Source of the DNA: Leucobacter sp. OLIS6 | GTDB lineage: Bacteria > Actinomycetota > Actinomycetes > Actinomycetales > Microbacteriaceae | Length of the DNA: 64,000 nt | NCBI RefSeq assembly: GCF_002752355.1 | Contig: NZ_MRAV01000011.1 | Span: 372,001 to 436,000 of the forward strand | Direction: 5' to 3' | Shown here: positions 42,570-50,807 of the stretch, piece by piece | Layout of the letters: each line of letters starts with the position of its first letter | How positions within the stretch are numbered: position 1 is the first letter of the stretch | The notes under the pieces: generated by a model | The model's input: only the letters and a program-made list of their open reading frames with translations | The model's database searches: none | What the model was told of the DNA's origin: nothing | Position numbers and translations under genes: made by a program

Positions 42570-44419
42570 AGATCCTGCAGATGATCCGCTCCGAGTTCGC
42601 CCGCCTGTGGGCGACCAAGATGGCCCGCCTCGCGTTCGTGGCGCTCATGTGCGTCCCGCTGCTCTACGGCGGGCTCTACCTCTGGGCCAACCAGGATCCC
42701 TACGCCAAGCTGGACCAGGTGCCCGTCGCGCTCGTCGTCTCCGACGAGGGCGTGCAGCACGGGGACACGACGCGCAACGTCGGCGACGAGGTCGCGAAGC
42801 AACTCATCGACGACGGCAGCTTCGACTGGAACCGCGTGAGCGCGAAGGAGGCGAAGCGCGGCGTCGGCGCGGGCGACTACGACTTCTCGGTCACGATCCC
42901 GAAGGACTTCACCGCGGCCCTCGAGTCGTCGCGCGGCACCGACCCGCACCGCGCTGAGGTGCTGCTCACGACCAACGACGCGAACAGCTATCTCGCCTCG
43001 ACCATCGGCGAGCAGGCGGTCAAGCAGATCCGCCAGCAGATCGTGAAGTCGGTCAACCAGGAGGCCGCGAAGCAGTTCCTCGACGGGCTCGCCCAGGTGC
43101 GCACCTCGCTGGGGGAGGCGCACGAGGGCACCGTCAAGCTCGGCACCGGCGCAGGCTCCGCGAAGGACGGCGCGAAGAGCGCGAAGGACGGCGCGGGCAA
43201 GCTCGCCACCGGCCTCGATCAGCTGCGCACGGGGACCGCGTCCCTGCCCGCCCAGACCGAGCAGCTGGCGAACGGTGCGGCGAAGGTCGCCGGGGCCGAC
43301 GCCGAGATCGCCCGGATCGGGCGCGAGGTCGCGGGCGGCAGCCAGCAGGCGGTGGATCGGCTGGCGGGGGATCGTCAGGCGATCATCGACGAGCTGAAGA
43401 AGGCCGGCCTCGACCAGGCGGCCATCGACCGGGTCGCGGGCCGTCTCGACCAGGCCGGCTCCGCGCTGCGCGAGGCGAACACCAAGGTGCAGGGTGCGAG
43501 CTCGCAGCTCGACCAGCTGCAGGCCGGATCCCAGCAGGTGGCCGACGGTGCGCGCAAACTCGCCGACGCCACCCCGCAGCTCGCGAACGGCATCGCCACC
43601 GCGGCGGACGGAGCCGGAACGCTGACCGACGGGCTGGGGACGCTCGAGACCGGACTCGGCACGCTGCAGAACGGCATCGGGACCCTCGGACAGGGGCTCG
43701 CGGCGGGCATCGAGAAGATCCCCGCGAGCGACGCCGCGCTGCGCGCGAAGCAGGCGCAGAACATCTCGGATCCGGTCGACGTGCAGACGTCGAAGGTCAC
43801 TTCCGCCGGCACCTACGGCGCTGGTCTCGCTCCGTTCTTCGTGAGCCTCGCCGCTTGGATCGGCATCTACGCGCTCTTCCTGATCCTGAAGCCGGTGTCG
43901 CGCCGGGCGATGACCGCGCTGCGCAGTCCGCTGCCCGTCGCGCTCGCGGGCTGGGCGACCCCGGCCCTGCTGGGCGCGATCCAGATGGCCGCGCTCTACG
44001 CGATCGTCACGGGGACCCTGGGCTTCAGAGCCGAGCATCCGTGGGCGGTGTACGGCATGATGGCGCTCGCGTCGGCCACGTTCGCGGCCATCATCCTGGC
44101 GCTCAACGTCTGGTTGGGCAGCGTCGGTCAGTTCATGGGCCTCGTGCTCATGGTGCTGCAGCTCGTCACGGCCGGCGGTACGTTCCCCTGGCAGACGCTG
44201 CCTGAACCGCTCGCGACGCTGCACCACTACCTGCCGATGTCGTTCGCGGTCGACGGGATCCGTCAGGTGATGTACGGCGGCAACCTCTCGCATGCGGTCA
44301 ACGACGCGCTGCTGCTCGGGCTCGTGCTCGTGGCCGCGGTGCTGCTCTCCGCGGTCGGTGTGGGACGGCAGATGCGCTCGCGCACGCTGCGCGACCTGCA
44401 GCCGAGCCTCATCGGCTAG
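42566..44419 (+). CDS. YhgE/Pip-family membrane protein (second copy)
   Basis: The 617-residue protein has the Pip layout. A TM lies at about 18-38 (MARLAFVALMCVPLLYGGLYLWA) and an extracytoplasmic domain follows (VPVALVVSDEGVQHGDTTRNVGDEVAKQL, FSVTIPKDFTAALESS). LxxG repeats run through residues 190-390 (LATGLDQLRTGTASL, GLGTLETGLGTLQNG), with five to six TMs from about 415. It is shorter than the copy at 4.5 kb mainly in the repeat region. It starts at GTG 42566, overlapping the pseudo-ABC gene, and may be part of the FHA-PP2C transcription unit. EsaA-like relatives serve T7SSb in Firmicutes, so a T7SS link is possible. Confidence 0.9.
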   Translation: MKILQMIRSEFARLWATKMARLAFVALMCVPLLYGGLYLWANQDPYAKLDQVPVALVVSDEGVQHGDTTRNVGDEVAKQLIDDGSFDWNRVSAKEAKRGVGAGDYDFSVTIPKDFTAALESSRGTDPHRAEVLLTTNDANSYLASTIGEQAVKQIRQQIVKSVNQEAAKQFLDGLAQVRTSLGEAHEGTVKLGTGAGSAKDGAKSAKDGAGKLATGLDQLRTGTASLPAQTEQLANGAAKVAGADAEIARIGREVAGGSQQAVDRLAGDRQAIIDELKKAGLDQAAIDRVAGRLDQAGSALREANTKVQGASSQLDQLQAGSQQVADGARKLADATPQLANGIATAADGAGTLTDGLGTLETGLGTLQNGIGTLGQGLAAGIEKIPASDAALRAKQAQNISDPVDVQTSKVTSAGTYGAGLAPFFVSLAAWIGIYALFLILKPVSRRAMTALRSPLPVALAGWATPALLGAIQMAALYAIVTGTLGFRAEHPWAVYGMMALASATFAAIILALNVWLGSVGQFMGLVLMVLQLVTAGGTFPWQTLPEPLATLHHYLPMSFAVDGIRQVMYGGNLSHAVNDALLLGLVLVAAVLLSAVGVGRQMRSRTLRDLQPSLIG

Positions 44420-44450
44420 CACCAGGGGCGGGCCCGCGCCCTTCCCCCGA

Positions 44451-44514
44451 CCATCGAGGTCGCAGTTGCGCATGGAATACCCGGCTGTTCCATGGACGAC
44501 TGCGCTTTCGATGG
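44451..44514. repeat. Compound hairpin downstream of the second YhgE/Pip gene
   Basis: Two 27-base arms (44451-44477 and 44488-44514) pair in three blocks: CCATCGA, CGCAGT and CATGGAA with their complements. Mismatched bulges separate the blocks around a ten-base loop. The hairpin begins 32 bases after the Pip stop and probably acts as its terminator. Confidence 0.65.
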
Positions 44515-44728
44515 GGAAGCGGTGCGTCTGAGGGACCTCGACTCCGGGAGGGCGTGAACCCGGCTGGGGCTCGCGCGCCCGGCTTCGCCAACCGGCTATG
44601 TCATATTTCTGCGGTGCACGCGATGACGCGACGCGTGCAATCGCCGCGGAGAGAACGGAAACCAGCGACCGCGGATCCAGTGCGCGCACACACGCGCACC
44701 GGCGTGTTGGAACTGTGACCTTTTCCGG

Positions 44729-44767
44729 TTCCTCGACGCCCCGACGGTCAGTACCATTGCACTGGTA
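44729..44767 (+). promoter_or_regulatory. Probable livK promoter with overlapping palindrome
   Basis: TTCCTC (44729-44734) and TACCAT (44752-44757) are 17 bases apart. The -10 is part of an imperfect 16-base palindrome TACCATTGCACTGGTA (44752-44767) with one mismatched symmetric pair. A repressor bound there would block transcription of the importer operon. Confidence 0.5.
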
Positions 44768-44838
44768 GTCGAGGCGGACTCCCGCGGGAGCCGCACCGAT
44801 CCGACGATTCGACGAAGCATCACCGGAAAGGAACACCG

Positions 44839-46005
44839 ATGTTCTCACGCCCCTCCACCCGCCGACTGGCAGCTGCCACGGCGCTCGCCGCAGGCGCGGC
44901 ACTCGCACTCTCCGGCTGCTCGGGCGGCCTCGCAAGCGGCGGCTCCGGCGGCGGCGACGACAAGGGCGCCATCAAGCTCGGCATGCTCGCCCCCTTCTCG
45001 GGATCCGAGGCCGCCTTCGGCGACTACATGAAGAACGGCGCACAGCTCGCCATCGACGAGATCAACGCCAAGGACGGCGTCGACGGCCGCAAGCTCGAGC
45101 TCGTGACCGAGGACGACGCCTGCGACGCGACCACCGCCGTCGCCGCCGCGCAGAAGCTCGTCACCGCGGGCGTCAAGGGCAGCGTCGGCGGATACTGCTC
45201 CGGTGCCACCCTGCCGACCCTGCCGATCTTCAAGGACGCCGGCATCGCCATGGTGATCCCCGCCGCGAACTCGAACCAGCTCGTCGGCCAGGGCGCGTTC
45301 CTCGTCAACGGCACCGGCACGCAGCAGGCCGAGGCGGCCGTGAAGTGGATCACGAAGGCGAACGCGAAGACGGTCGTGATCGTCGACGACAACCAGGCCT
45401 ACCCGAAGGATCTGGGCGATTCGATCGAGAAGCAGGCCTCCGGATTCACCGTCAAGCGCGAGCACGTGAACCCGAAGGAGAAGGACTTCTCGGCGAACGT
45501 CAACAGCATCCTCTCGTCGAAGCCGGACTACGTCGTCTGGACGGGCTACTACCAGGCCGGCGGCCTGCTCATCAACCAGCTCCGCGGCGCGGGCTACGCG
45601 GGCCCGATCCTCGTCGGCGACGGCTCGGTCGACGCGCAGCTCTCGGCCATCGCCGGGGCCGACTCGATGAAGGACGTCTACGGCACCTTCACCCGCACGC
45701 CCGACATGCTCGAGAACGGCGACAAGTGGATCGCCGACTACAAGAAGGTCTCGGGCGGAAAGGCCCCCGGCCCCTACTCGATCCAGACCTACGAGGCGGT
45801 CAAGGTGATGGCGCAGGCCATGACCGACGCCAAGGGCACCGACTACACGAAGGTCGTCGACGCGCTCAAGGGCCTCAAGGACTTCCCGCTGCTGACCGGC
45901 AACCTGACCTTCGCCGCCGATGGCTCCCGTGAGGGCGGCGGCTTCGTGATCGTCGCCCCGACCGGGACCGACGGCGCGTTCGTGCTGAAGGACGACCTGA
46001 AGTAG
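44839..46005 (+). CDS. livK: Branched-chain amino-acid-type ABC transporter, substrate-binding lipoprotein
   Basis: The 388-residue protein has a lipoprotein signal ending in the lipobox LSGC (Cys27). A type I periplasmic-binding fold of the Leu/Ile/Val family follows: IKLGMLAPFSGSEAAFGDYMKNGAQLAIDEINAKDGVDGRKLELVTEDDACD. It delivers substrate to the LivHM permease from the outer face of the membrane. The family also binds amides, proline-type compounds and aromatic acids, so the substrate is not fixed by sequence. It heads a complete livKHMGF operon, with a 147-base gap containing an inverted repeat before livH. Confidence 0.94.
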   Translation: MFSRPSTRRLAAATALAAGAALALSGCSGGLASGGSGGGDDKGAIKLGMLAPFSGSEAAFGDYMKNGAQLAIDEINAKDGVDGRKLELVTEDDACDATTAVAAAQKLVTAGVKGSVGGYCSGATLPTLPIFKDAGIAMVIPAANSNQLVGQGAFLVNGTGTQQAEAAVKWITKANAKTVVIVDDNQAYPKDLGDSIEKQASGFTVKREHVNPKEKDFSANVNSILSSKPDYVVWTGYYQAGGLLINQLRGAGYAGPILVGDGSVDAQLSAIAGADSMKDVYGTFTRTPDMLENGDKWIADYKKVSGGKAPGPYSIQTYEAVKVMAQAMTDAKGTDYTKVVDALKGLKDFPLLTGNLTFAADGSREGGGFVIVAPTGTDGAFVLKDDLK

Positions 46006-46039
46006 CGAGCGCTCGAACGGCCCGCAGAATGCCCGCTGA

Positions 46040-46100
46040 TTGAGCGAGTTCGCGAGTCGAAATCGAGGACCCCTTGGTTTCGACTCGCGGGCTCGCTCAA
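46040..46100. repeat. Intergenic inverted repeat, TTGAGCGAG...GAGTCGAAA family (copy 1)
   Basis: Arms 46040-46062 (TTGAGCGAGTTCGCGAGTCG plus AAA) and 46078-46100 pair at 21 of 23 positions around a 15-base loop. The two exceptions would be G-U pairs in RNA. It lies between livK and livH and may act as an intra-operon attenuator or 3' stabiliser, giving more of the binding protein than of the permease. Related copies lie at 49.73 and 57.40 kb. Confidence 0.85.
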
Positions 46101-46152
46101 CCGGCGTACGCGGATCCGATCACGCGCTCTCTCGGGTTCTGAGAGGCAACAC

Positions 46153-47046
46153 ATGTTCCAACTCATCTGGAACGGGCTCTTCGTGGGTTCGTTCTACGCC
46201 CTGGTCGCCCTGGGCTACAGCATGGTCTACGGGATCATCAAGCTGCTGAACTTCGCGCACGGCGACCTCTACATGCTCGGCTCGTTCTTCGCCTTCGTGG
46301 TGCTCGGCGGGGTCACCGGACTGTTCGGGATCGGTTCGATCCCGATCCTGCTGCTCGTGCTGCTCATCGCGATGCTGCTGACGGGCGGCATGGGCGTGCT
46401 CATCGAGCGCGTCGCCTACCGTCCGCTCCGCAAGAGCCCCCGGCTCTCGGCGCTGATCACCGCCGTCGGCGTCTCCTTCACCCTCGAGTACGCGGTGCGG
46501 CAGATCTTCGGCGCGAGCCCCCTGGTCTTCCCCGTGCGCCTCGGCGGCGGCCAGATGGAGATCCTCGGCGCCCGCGTCACCATGCCGCAGATCGTGCTCA
46601 TGGTCGTCGCGGCCGTGCTCATGTTCCTGCTGCAGCGCTACGTGATGCACTCGCGCGAGGGACGCGCGATGCGCGCGATCGCGCTCGACCAGAACGCGGC
46701 GCTGCTCATGGGCGTCAACGTCAACAAGGTCATCTCGCGGACCTTCTTCATCGGTTCGGCGCTCGCGGGCGCGGCCGGCGTGATGGCGGCCGCCTACTAC
46801 GGATCCATCGACTTCCTCATGGGCTTCGTGATCGGGCTCAAGGCGTTCACCGCGGCGGTGATCGGCGGCATCGGCAACCTCTACGGCGCGATGGTCGGCG
46901 GCATCGTCCTCGGCATGCTCGAGTCGTTCGGCACGAACTTCTTCGGCGGGGAGTGGCGCGACGTGTTCGCGTTCGGGTTCCTGATCCTGTTCCTCGTGTT
47001 CAAACCCACCGGCCTGCTCGGCGAGCGCGTCGTGGAGAGGGTGTAA
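46153..47046 (+). CDS. livH: Branched-chain amino-acid ABC transporter permease LivH
   Basis: The 297-residue membrane protein is collinear with LivH: FVGSFYALVALGYSMVYGIIKLLNFAHGDLYMLG at the start, about eight TMs, and the ATPase-contact motif KAFTAAVIGGIGNLYGAMVGG near residue 235-255. The ATG follows GAGAGGCAAC. Only two bases separate its stop from livM. With LivM it forms the channel of the importer. Confidence 0.95.
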   Translation: MFQLIWNGLFVGSFYALVALGYSMVYGIIKLLNFAHGDLYMLGSFFAFVVLGGVTGLFGIGSIPILLLVLLIAMLLTGGMGVLIERVAYRPLRKSPRLSALITAVGVSFTLEYAVRQIFGASPLVFPVRLGGGQMEILGARVTMPQIVLMVVAAVLMFLLQRYVMHSREGRAMRAIALDQNAALLMGVNVNKVISRTFFIGSALAGAAGVMAAAYYGSIDFLMGFVIGLKAFTAAVIGGIGNLYGAMVGGIVLGMLESFGTNFFGGEWRDVFAFGFLILFLVFKPTGLLGERVVERV

Positions 47047-47048
47047 TC

Positions 47049-48176
47049 ATGGCGAAGACCACTCGGCGCCTGGAAGCGCCCAAGCCCTTCCTCGAGCGGC
47101 CGCCGGCCGTCTCGGGCCTGCTCGCCCCCGAACGGTTCATGAAGGTGGTCGCCCTCGTGCTGTTCGTCGCGGCGGCGGTGCTGCCGTTCATCTCGGCGAG
47201 TCCGTACCTGATCTCGATCCTCACCTCGGCCATGATCTACGTCGTGCTCGCGATGGGGCTCAACGTGGTGGTCGGCTACGCCGGGCTCCTCGACCTCGGC
47301 TTCATCGCCTTCATGGCGGTCGGCGCCTACACGAGCGGCATCCTCACGACCACGTTCGGCTGGAGCATGCTCGAGACGATCCCGGTCGTGGTGCTCGCCT
47401 GCATCGTCGCCGGCCTCGTGATCGGCGGCCCCACGCTGCGTCTGCGCAGCGACTACCTCGCGATCGTCACCCTCGGCTTCGGCGAGATCATCCGCATCAC
47501 GGCGAACAACCTGGACATCACGGGCGGCCCCTCGGGCATCCACGGGATCCCCACCTGGTCGTTCTTCGGCTGGTCGTTCTCGGACGGGCTGGTGCTCGGC
47601 GGCATCACCTTCAACTCGAAGATCCTCTTCTACTACTTCGTGCTGTTCGTCGGCATCGGCCTCGCGGTGGTCGCGGTCTCGCGACTCGGCAAGGGCAAGC
47701 TCGGTCGAGCTTGGAAGTCGGTGCGCGACGACGAGGACGTCAGCGAGGCGATGGGCATCAACGGCTATAAGACGAAGCTGATGGCCTACATCATCGGCGC
47801 CGTCTGGGGCGGATTCGCGGGCACCCTGCTCGCGGCGCACCTCTCGGCCATCTCGCCCAACAGCTTCGAGTTCCTGTACTCGGCGCTCGTGCTGATGGCG
47901 GTCGTGCTCGGCGGCATGGGATCGACGCCCGGCGTGATCATCGGCGCGCTCTTCGTGTCGCTCGCGCCCGAGTTCCTGCGCGAGTTCAGCGAGTGGCGCT
48001 ACCTGCTGTTCGGCGTGCTGCTCGTGGTCGCGATGATCTTCCGACCCAAGGGGATCTGGCCGGCCAACGCGGTGCTGCCGTTCCTGAAGAAGCGGCAGAT
48101 CCCGCAGGTGCCGCCGACGGCGGTCGTCGGCGTGGTCGGCGAGCTCGACGACGACGCAGAGGAGGGACGACGATGA
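47049..48176 (+). CDS. livM: Branched-chain amino-acid ABC transporter permease LivM
   Basis: The 375-residue membrane protein is a LivM permease: YVVLAMGLNVVVGYAGLLDLGFIAFMAVGAYTSG near the first TMs, the loop LRLRSDYLAIVTLGFGEIIRITANNLDITGGPSGIHGIP, and the EAA-like segment FLYSALVLMAVVLGGMGSTPGVIIGALF. An N-terminal extension of about 35 residues and a C-terminal acidic tail flank the core. Its stop overlaps the livG ATG. Confidence 0.95.
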   Translation: MAKTTRRLEAPKPFLERPPAVSGLLAPERFMKVVALVLFVAAAVLPFISASPYLISILTSAMIYVVLAMGLNVVVGYAGLLDLGFIAFMAVGAYTSGILTTTFGWSMLETIPVVVLACIVAGLVIGGPTLRLRSDYLAIVTLGFGEIIRITANNLDITGGPSGIHGIPTWSFFGWSFSDGLVLGGITFNSKILFYYFVLFVGIGLAVVAVSRLGKGKLGRAWKSVRDDEDVSEAMGINGYKTKLMAYIIGAVWGGFAGTLLAAHLSAISPNSFEFLYSALVLMAVVLGGMGSTPGVIIGALFVSLAPEFLREFSEWRYLLFGVLLVVAMIFRPKGIWPANAVLPFLKKRQIPQVPPTAVVGVVGELDDDAEEGRR

Positions 48177-49003
48177 GCGATACCCAGGCAACCGCAGCGG
48201 CCCCGATGGATCCGAGCCCGGGCGGCGCCCGCGGCCCCGTGATCCTCGAGGTGCGCGACCTCGCGGTCTCGTTCGGCGGCATCAAGGCGGTCGACGGCCT
48301 CAGCTTCTCGGTGCACGAGGGCGAGATCGTCTCGGTCATCGGACCGAACGGCGCGGGCAAGACGAGCGCGTTCAACTGCATCTCGGGCTTCTACCGGCCG
48401 AACGCGGGATCCGTCGTGTTCGACGGCGAAGCGATCACGCGCAAGAAGCCGTCGCGGATCACGCAGCTCGGCATGGCGCGCACGTTCCAGAACGTGCGGC
48501 TCTTCAAAGAGATGACCGTGCTCGACAACGTCAAGACGGGCATGCACTCGCGGCTCCGGCAGAACGTGTTCGACGCGATGCTGCACACGCCGCGGTACCG
48601 CCGCAGCGAAGCGCAGTGCACCGAGGACGCGCGGGGCTGGCTCGACTTCGTGGGATTCCGCGCCGACGACGAACTGCTGGTCACCCAACTGCCCTACGGC
48701 GAGCAGCGACGCGTCGAGATCGCGCGGGCGCTCGCCACGGAACCGAAACTGATCCTGCTCGACGAACCCGCCGCCGGCCTCAACCACAACGAGAAGCAGG
48801 AGCTGATGGCGCTGATCCGCAAGATCCGCGCGCTCGGCGTCGGCATCGTGCTCATCGAGCACGACATGGGTCTCGTCATGGAGATCTCGGAGCGGATCGT
48901 GGTGCTGAACTACGGCAAGGAGATCGCCGACGGCACCCCCGCACAGGTGAAGAACGATCCGCTCGTGATCGCCGCGTACCTCGGAACGGAGGAGGACGAA
49001 TGA
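48173..49003 (+). CDS. livG: Branched-chain amino-acid ABC transporter ATPase LivG
   Basis: The 276-residue protein has intact ABC motifs: Walker A GPNGAGKTSAFN, signature TQLPYGEQRRVEIARAL (a YGEQ variant normal for LivG), Walker B LILLDEPAAGLN and switch His in LIEHDM. The first 25 residues are a disordered Ala/Pro stretch. It energises import together with LivF, and its stop overlaps the livF ATG. Confidence 0.96.
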   Translation: MSDTQATAAAPMDPSPGGARGPVILEVRDLAVSFGGIKAVDGLSFSVHEGEIVSVIGPNGAGKTSAFNCISGFYRPNAGSVVFDGEAITRKKPSRITQLGMARTFQNVRLFKEMTVLDNVKTGMHSRLRQNVFDAMLHTPRYRRSEAQCTEDARGWLDFVGFRADDELLVTQLPYGEQRRVEIARALATEPKLILLDEPAAGLNHNEKQELMALIRKIRALGVGIVLIEHDMGLVMEISERIVVLNYGKEIADGTPAQVKNDPLVIAAYLGTEEDE

Positions 49004-49710
49004 GCAAGCTCGTGCTCGAGGACGTCGAGCTCTACTACAACCGAGTGCACGCCCTGCGCGCACTGTCGTTCGAGGTCGGGGAGGGCGAGATCGTCGCCCT
49101 GCTCGGCAACAACGGAGCCGGGAAGACGTCGACGCTGTCGATGCTCTCGGGACTCGTCCGCGCGAAGAGCGGCCGGGTGACGTGGGGCGACAAGGATCTG
49201 ACGCGGCTCCAGCCGTGGGACATCGTCGGCGCCGGGCTCCTGCACATCCCCGAGGGGCGCAAGATCTTCTCGACCATGACGGTGCACGAGAACCTGCTGC
49301 TCGGCGGGTACCTCGTGAAGGATCAAAAGCTCATCCAGGAGCGAGCCGACTACGCCTACGAGCTGATGCCGCGCCTCGCCGAGCGGCGCACCCAGCAGGG
49401 CGGCACCCTGTCGGGCGGCGAGCAGCAGATGCTCGCCCTCGGGCGGGCGCTCGTCGGCGGGCCGAAGCTGCTGCTGCTCGACGAGCCGTCGATGGGGCTC
49501 GCGCCGCTCATCGTGAAGCAGGTCATGGAGATCATCGCCGAGGTCAACAAGCAGGGCACCACGATCCTGCTCGTCGAGCAGAACGCGCGCGCCGCGCTGA
49601 AGATCGCGGACCGGGCCTACGTCCTCGAGTCGGGCCGAGTCACCATGTCGGGCCCGGCGGACGAGCTGGCCGCCGACCCGCGCGTGATCGAGGCGTATCT
49701 GGGGGCCTGA
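49000..49710 (+). CDS. livF: Branched-chain amino-acid ABC transporter ATPase LivF
   Basis: The 236-residue protein has all ABC motifs: Walker A GNNGAGKTSTLS, signature GTLSGGEQQMLALGRAL, Walker B LLLLDEPSMGLAP and the switch region LLVEQN, in which Gln replaces the usual His, as in other LivF proteins. The C-terminus is typical of LivF (SGPADELAADPRVIEAYLG). It is the last gene of the liv operon and is followed by an inverted repeat. Confidence 0.96.
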   Translation: MSKLVLEDVELYYNRVHALRALSFEVGEGEIVALLGNNGAGKTSTLSMLSGLVRAKSGRVTWGDKDLTRLQPWDIVGAGLLHIPEGRKIFSTMTVHENLLLGGYLVKDQKLIQERADYAYELMPRLAERRTQQGGTLSGGEQQMLALGRALVGGPKLLLLDEPSMGLAPLIVKQVMEIIAEVNKQGTTILLVEQNARAALKIADRAYVLESGRVTMSGPADELAADPRVIEAYLGA

Positions 49711-49731
49711 GCCCGCCGCCGGTCGATCCCG

Positions 49732-49795
49732 CCGGTTGAGCGGACGGAGCGAGTCGAAACCCCTCCGGGGTCCTCTCGTCCGCCCGCTCAATCGG
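49732..49795. repeat. Intergenic inverted repeat, same family (copy 2)
   Basis: CCGGTTGAGCGGACGGAGCG begins the left arm at 49732, running into GAGTCGAAA. The right arm ends CGTCCGCCCGCTCAATCGG (49777-49795). A small CCCCTCCGGGG hairpin sits in the middle. It lies between the convergent livF and EamA genes and overlaps the EamA stop, so it could terminate both. Confidence 0.75.
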
Positions 49796-50738
49796 CGGTC
49801 CTCGGTGCCCGCCGCAGCGCCAGCCCCGACGCGACCGCGCTGCTCGTCACGATCAGCGCGACGCCGATCCACTCGGCGGGCCGCAGCCGCTCGCCGAGCA
49901 GGATCCACCCGACGAGCGCGGCCCAGACGGGGCTCGTGCTCGTCAGGATCCCGAACAAGCCGGCCGGGAGCCGTCGCAGTGCGAGCAGATCGACCACGTA
50001 GGGCACGATCGACGACAGCAGCGCGCAGCCGGCGGCCAGCAGCAGCGCCCCCGCCGTGGGCGGGTGCGCTGCGAACCACAGGATCGCGACGGGCAGCCAG
50101 ACCAGGGCCGCGACCGCGCTCGCCGCCGCGGTCCCCTCGATACCGGGCAACCGCCTGCCGAGCGTGCGGTTGAGCAGGATGTAGCCGGCCCACGCCGCGG
50201 CGGCCACGAGGCCCAGTCCGATCCCCAGGAGGTCTGAGGCGGGGCCGGGGTGCGTGAGCACGAGGACCCCCGCAGCGGCGAGGAGCGCGCAGGCGGCATC
50301 GGCGATCCGGCGGGAGGTCAGCAGGGCGACCGCGAGCGGCCCGAGGAACTCGAGAGTCACGGCGAGCCCGAGGCCGATGCGCTGGATCGAGGCGTAGAGC
50401 GTCAGGTTCATCACGGAGAACACGAGCGCGAGGCCGAGCACCGGCCACCACTCGGCGGCGCGATAGCGCGTGAAGCGCGGGCGAGCGATGGGCAGCAGTA
50501 CGGCGGCGGTCACGAGCTGGCGCACCGCCACGACCCCGACCGGTCCGACCACGGGGAACGCGAGGGCGCCGAGCGCGGCGCCCACCTGGTTGACGGCGAA
50601 ACCCGAGAGCGACATCGAGATCCCGAGCGCGCGGGCGCGGGGTGCGCCGGGCACGGGGCCGTCGAGCGGCGCGCGCGATGCCGGCGTCGGGGTCGAGGCG
50701 TCGGCCGCACTCCCGGGGGCGCTGCGGAGATCGGTCAT
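49788..50738 (-). CDS. EamA/DMT-family (RhtA-like) exporter
   Basis: The 316-residue membrane protein has ten TMs in two EamA halves: GISMSLSGFAVNQVGAALGALAFPVVGPVGVVAVRQL and LLGIGLGLVAAAAWAGYILLNRTLG...WILLGERLRPAEWIGVALIV. The profile matches RhtA-type threonine/homoserine exporters. The substrate is unproven. The N-terminus has about 30 disordered residues before TM1. The LysR gene is divergent, 69 bases away, and probably controls it. Confidence 0.9.
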   Translation of the reverse strand: MTDLRSAPGSAADASTPTPASRAPLDGPVPGAPRARALGISMSLSGFAVNQVGAALGALAFPVVGPVGVVAVRQLVTAAVLLPIARPRFTRYRAAEWWPVLGLALVFSVMNLTLYASIQRIGLGLAVTLEFLGPLAVALLTSRRIADAACALLAAAGVLVLTHPGPASDLLGIGLGLVAAAAWAGYILLNRTLGRRLPGIEGTAAASAVAALVWLPVAILWFAAHPPTAGALLLAAGCALLSSIVPYVVDLLALRRLPAGLFGILTSTSPVWAALVGWILLGERLRPAEWIGVALIVTSSAVASGLALRRAPRTAD

Positions 50739-50807
50739 GCGGGGCAGCATAGGGGCGGCCCGCACGGCGCGGTCGTGCGTTCTGCGACGCTGCCATACGA
50801 TGTGGTT

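Larger units (their letters stand above)
44420..44838. other. 419-base intergenic region before the amino-acid ABC importer
   Basis: The region contains the compound hairpin at 44451-44514, then about 200 bases in which I see no gene, then the probable promoter and palindrome at 44729-44767. A leader of about 70 bases with an AAAGGAAC ribosome site precedes livK. Confidence 0.6.

Noticed and set aside
46881-48191. Minus-strand frame of 436 codons over livM
   Set aside because: Antisense to a clear permease; the product is Asp/Arg/His-rich and lacks a ribosome site.
49000-49710. LivF switch Gln as a sign of inactivity
   Set aside because: LivF proteins commonly have Gln in LLVEQN; Walker A, signature and Walker B are intact.
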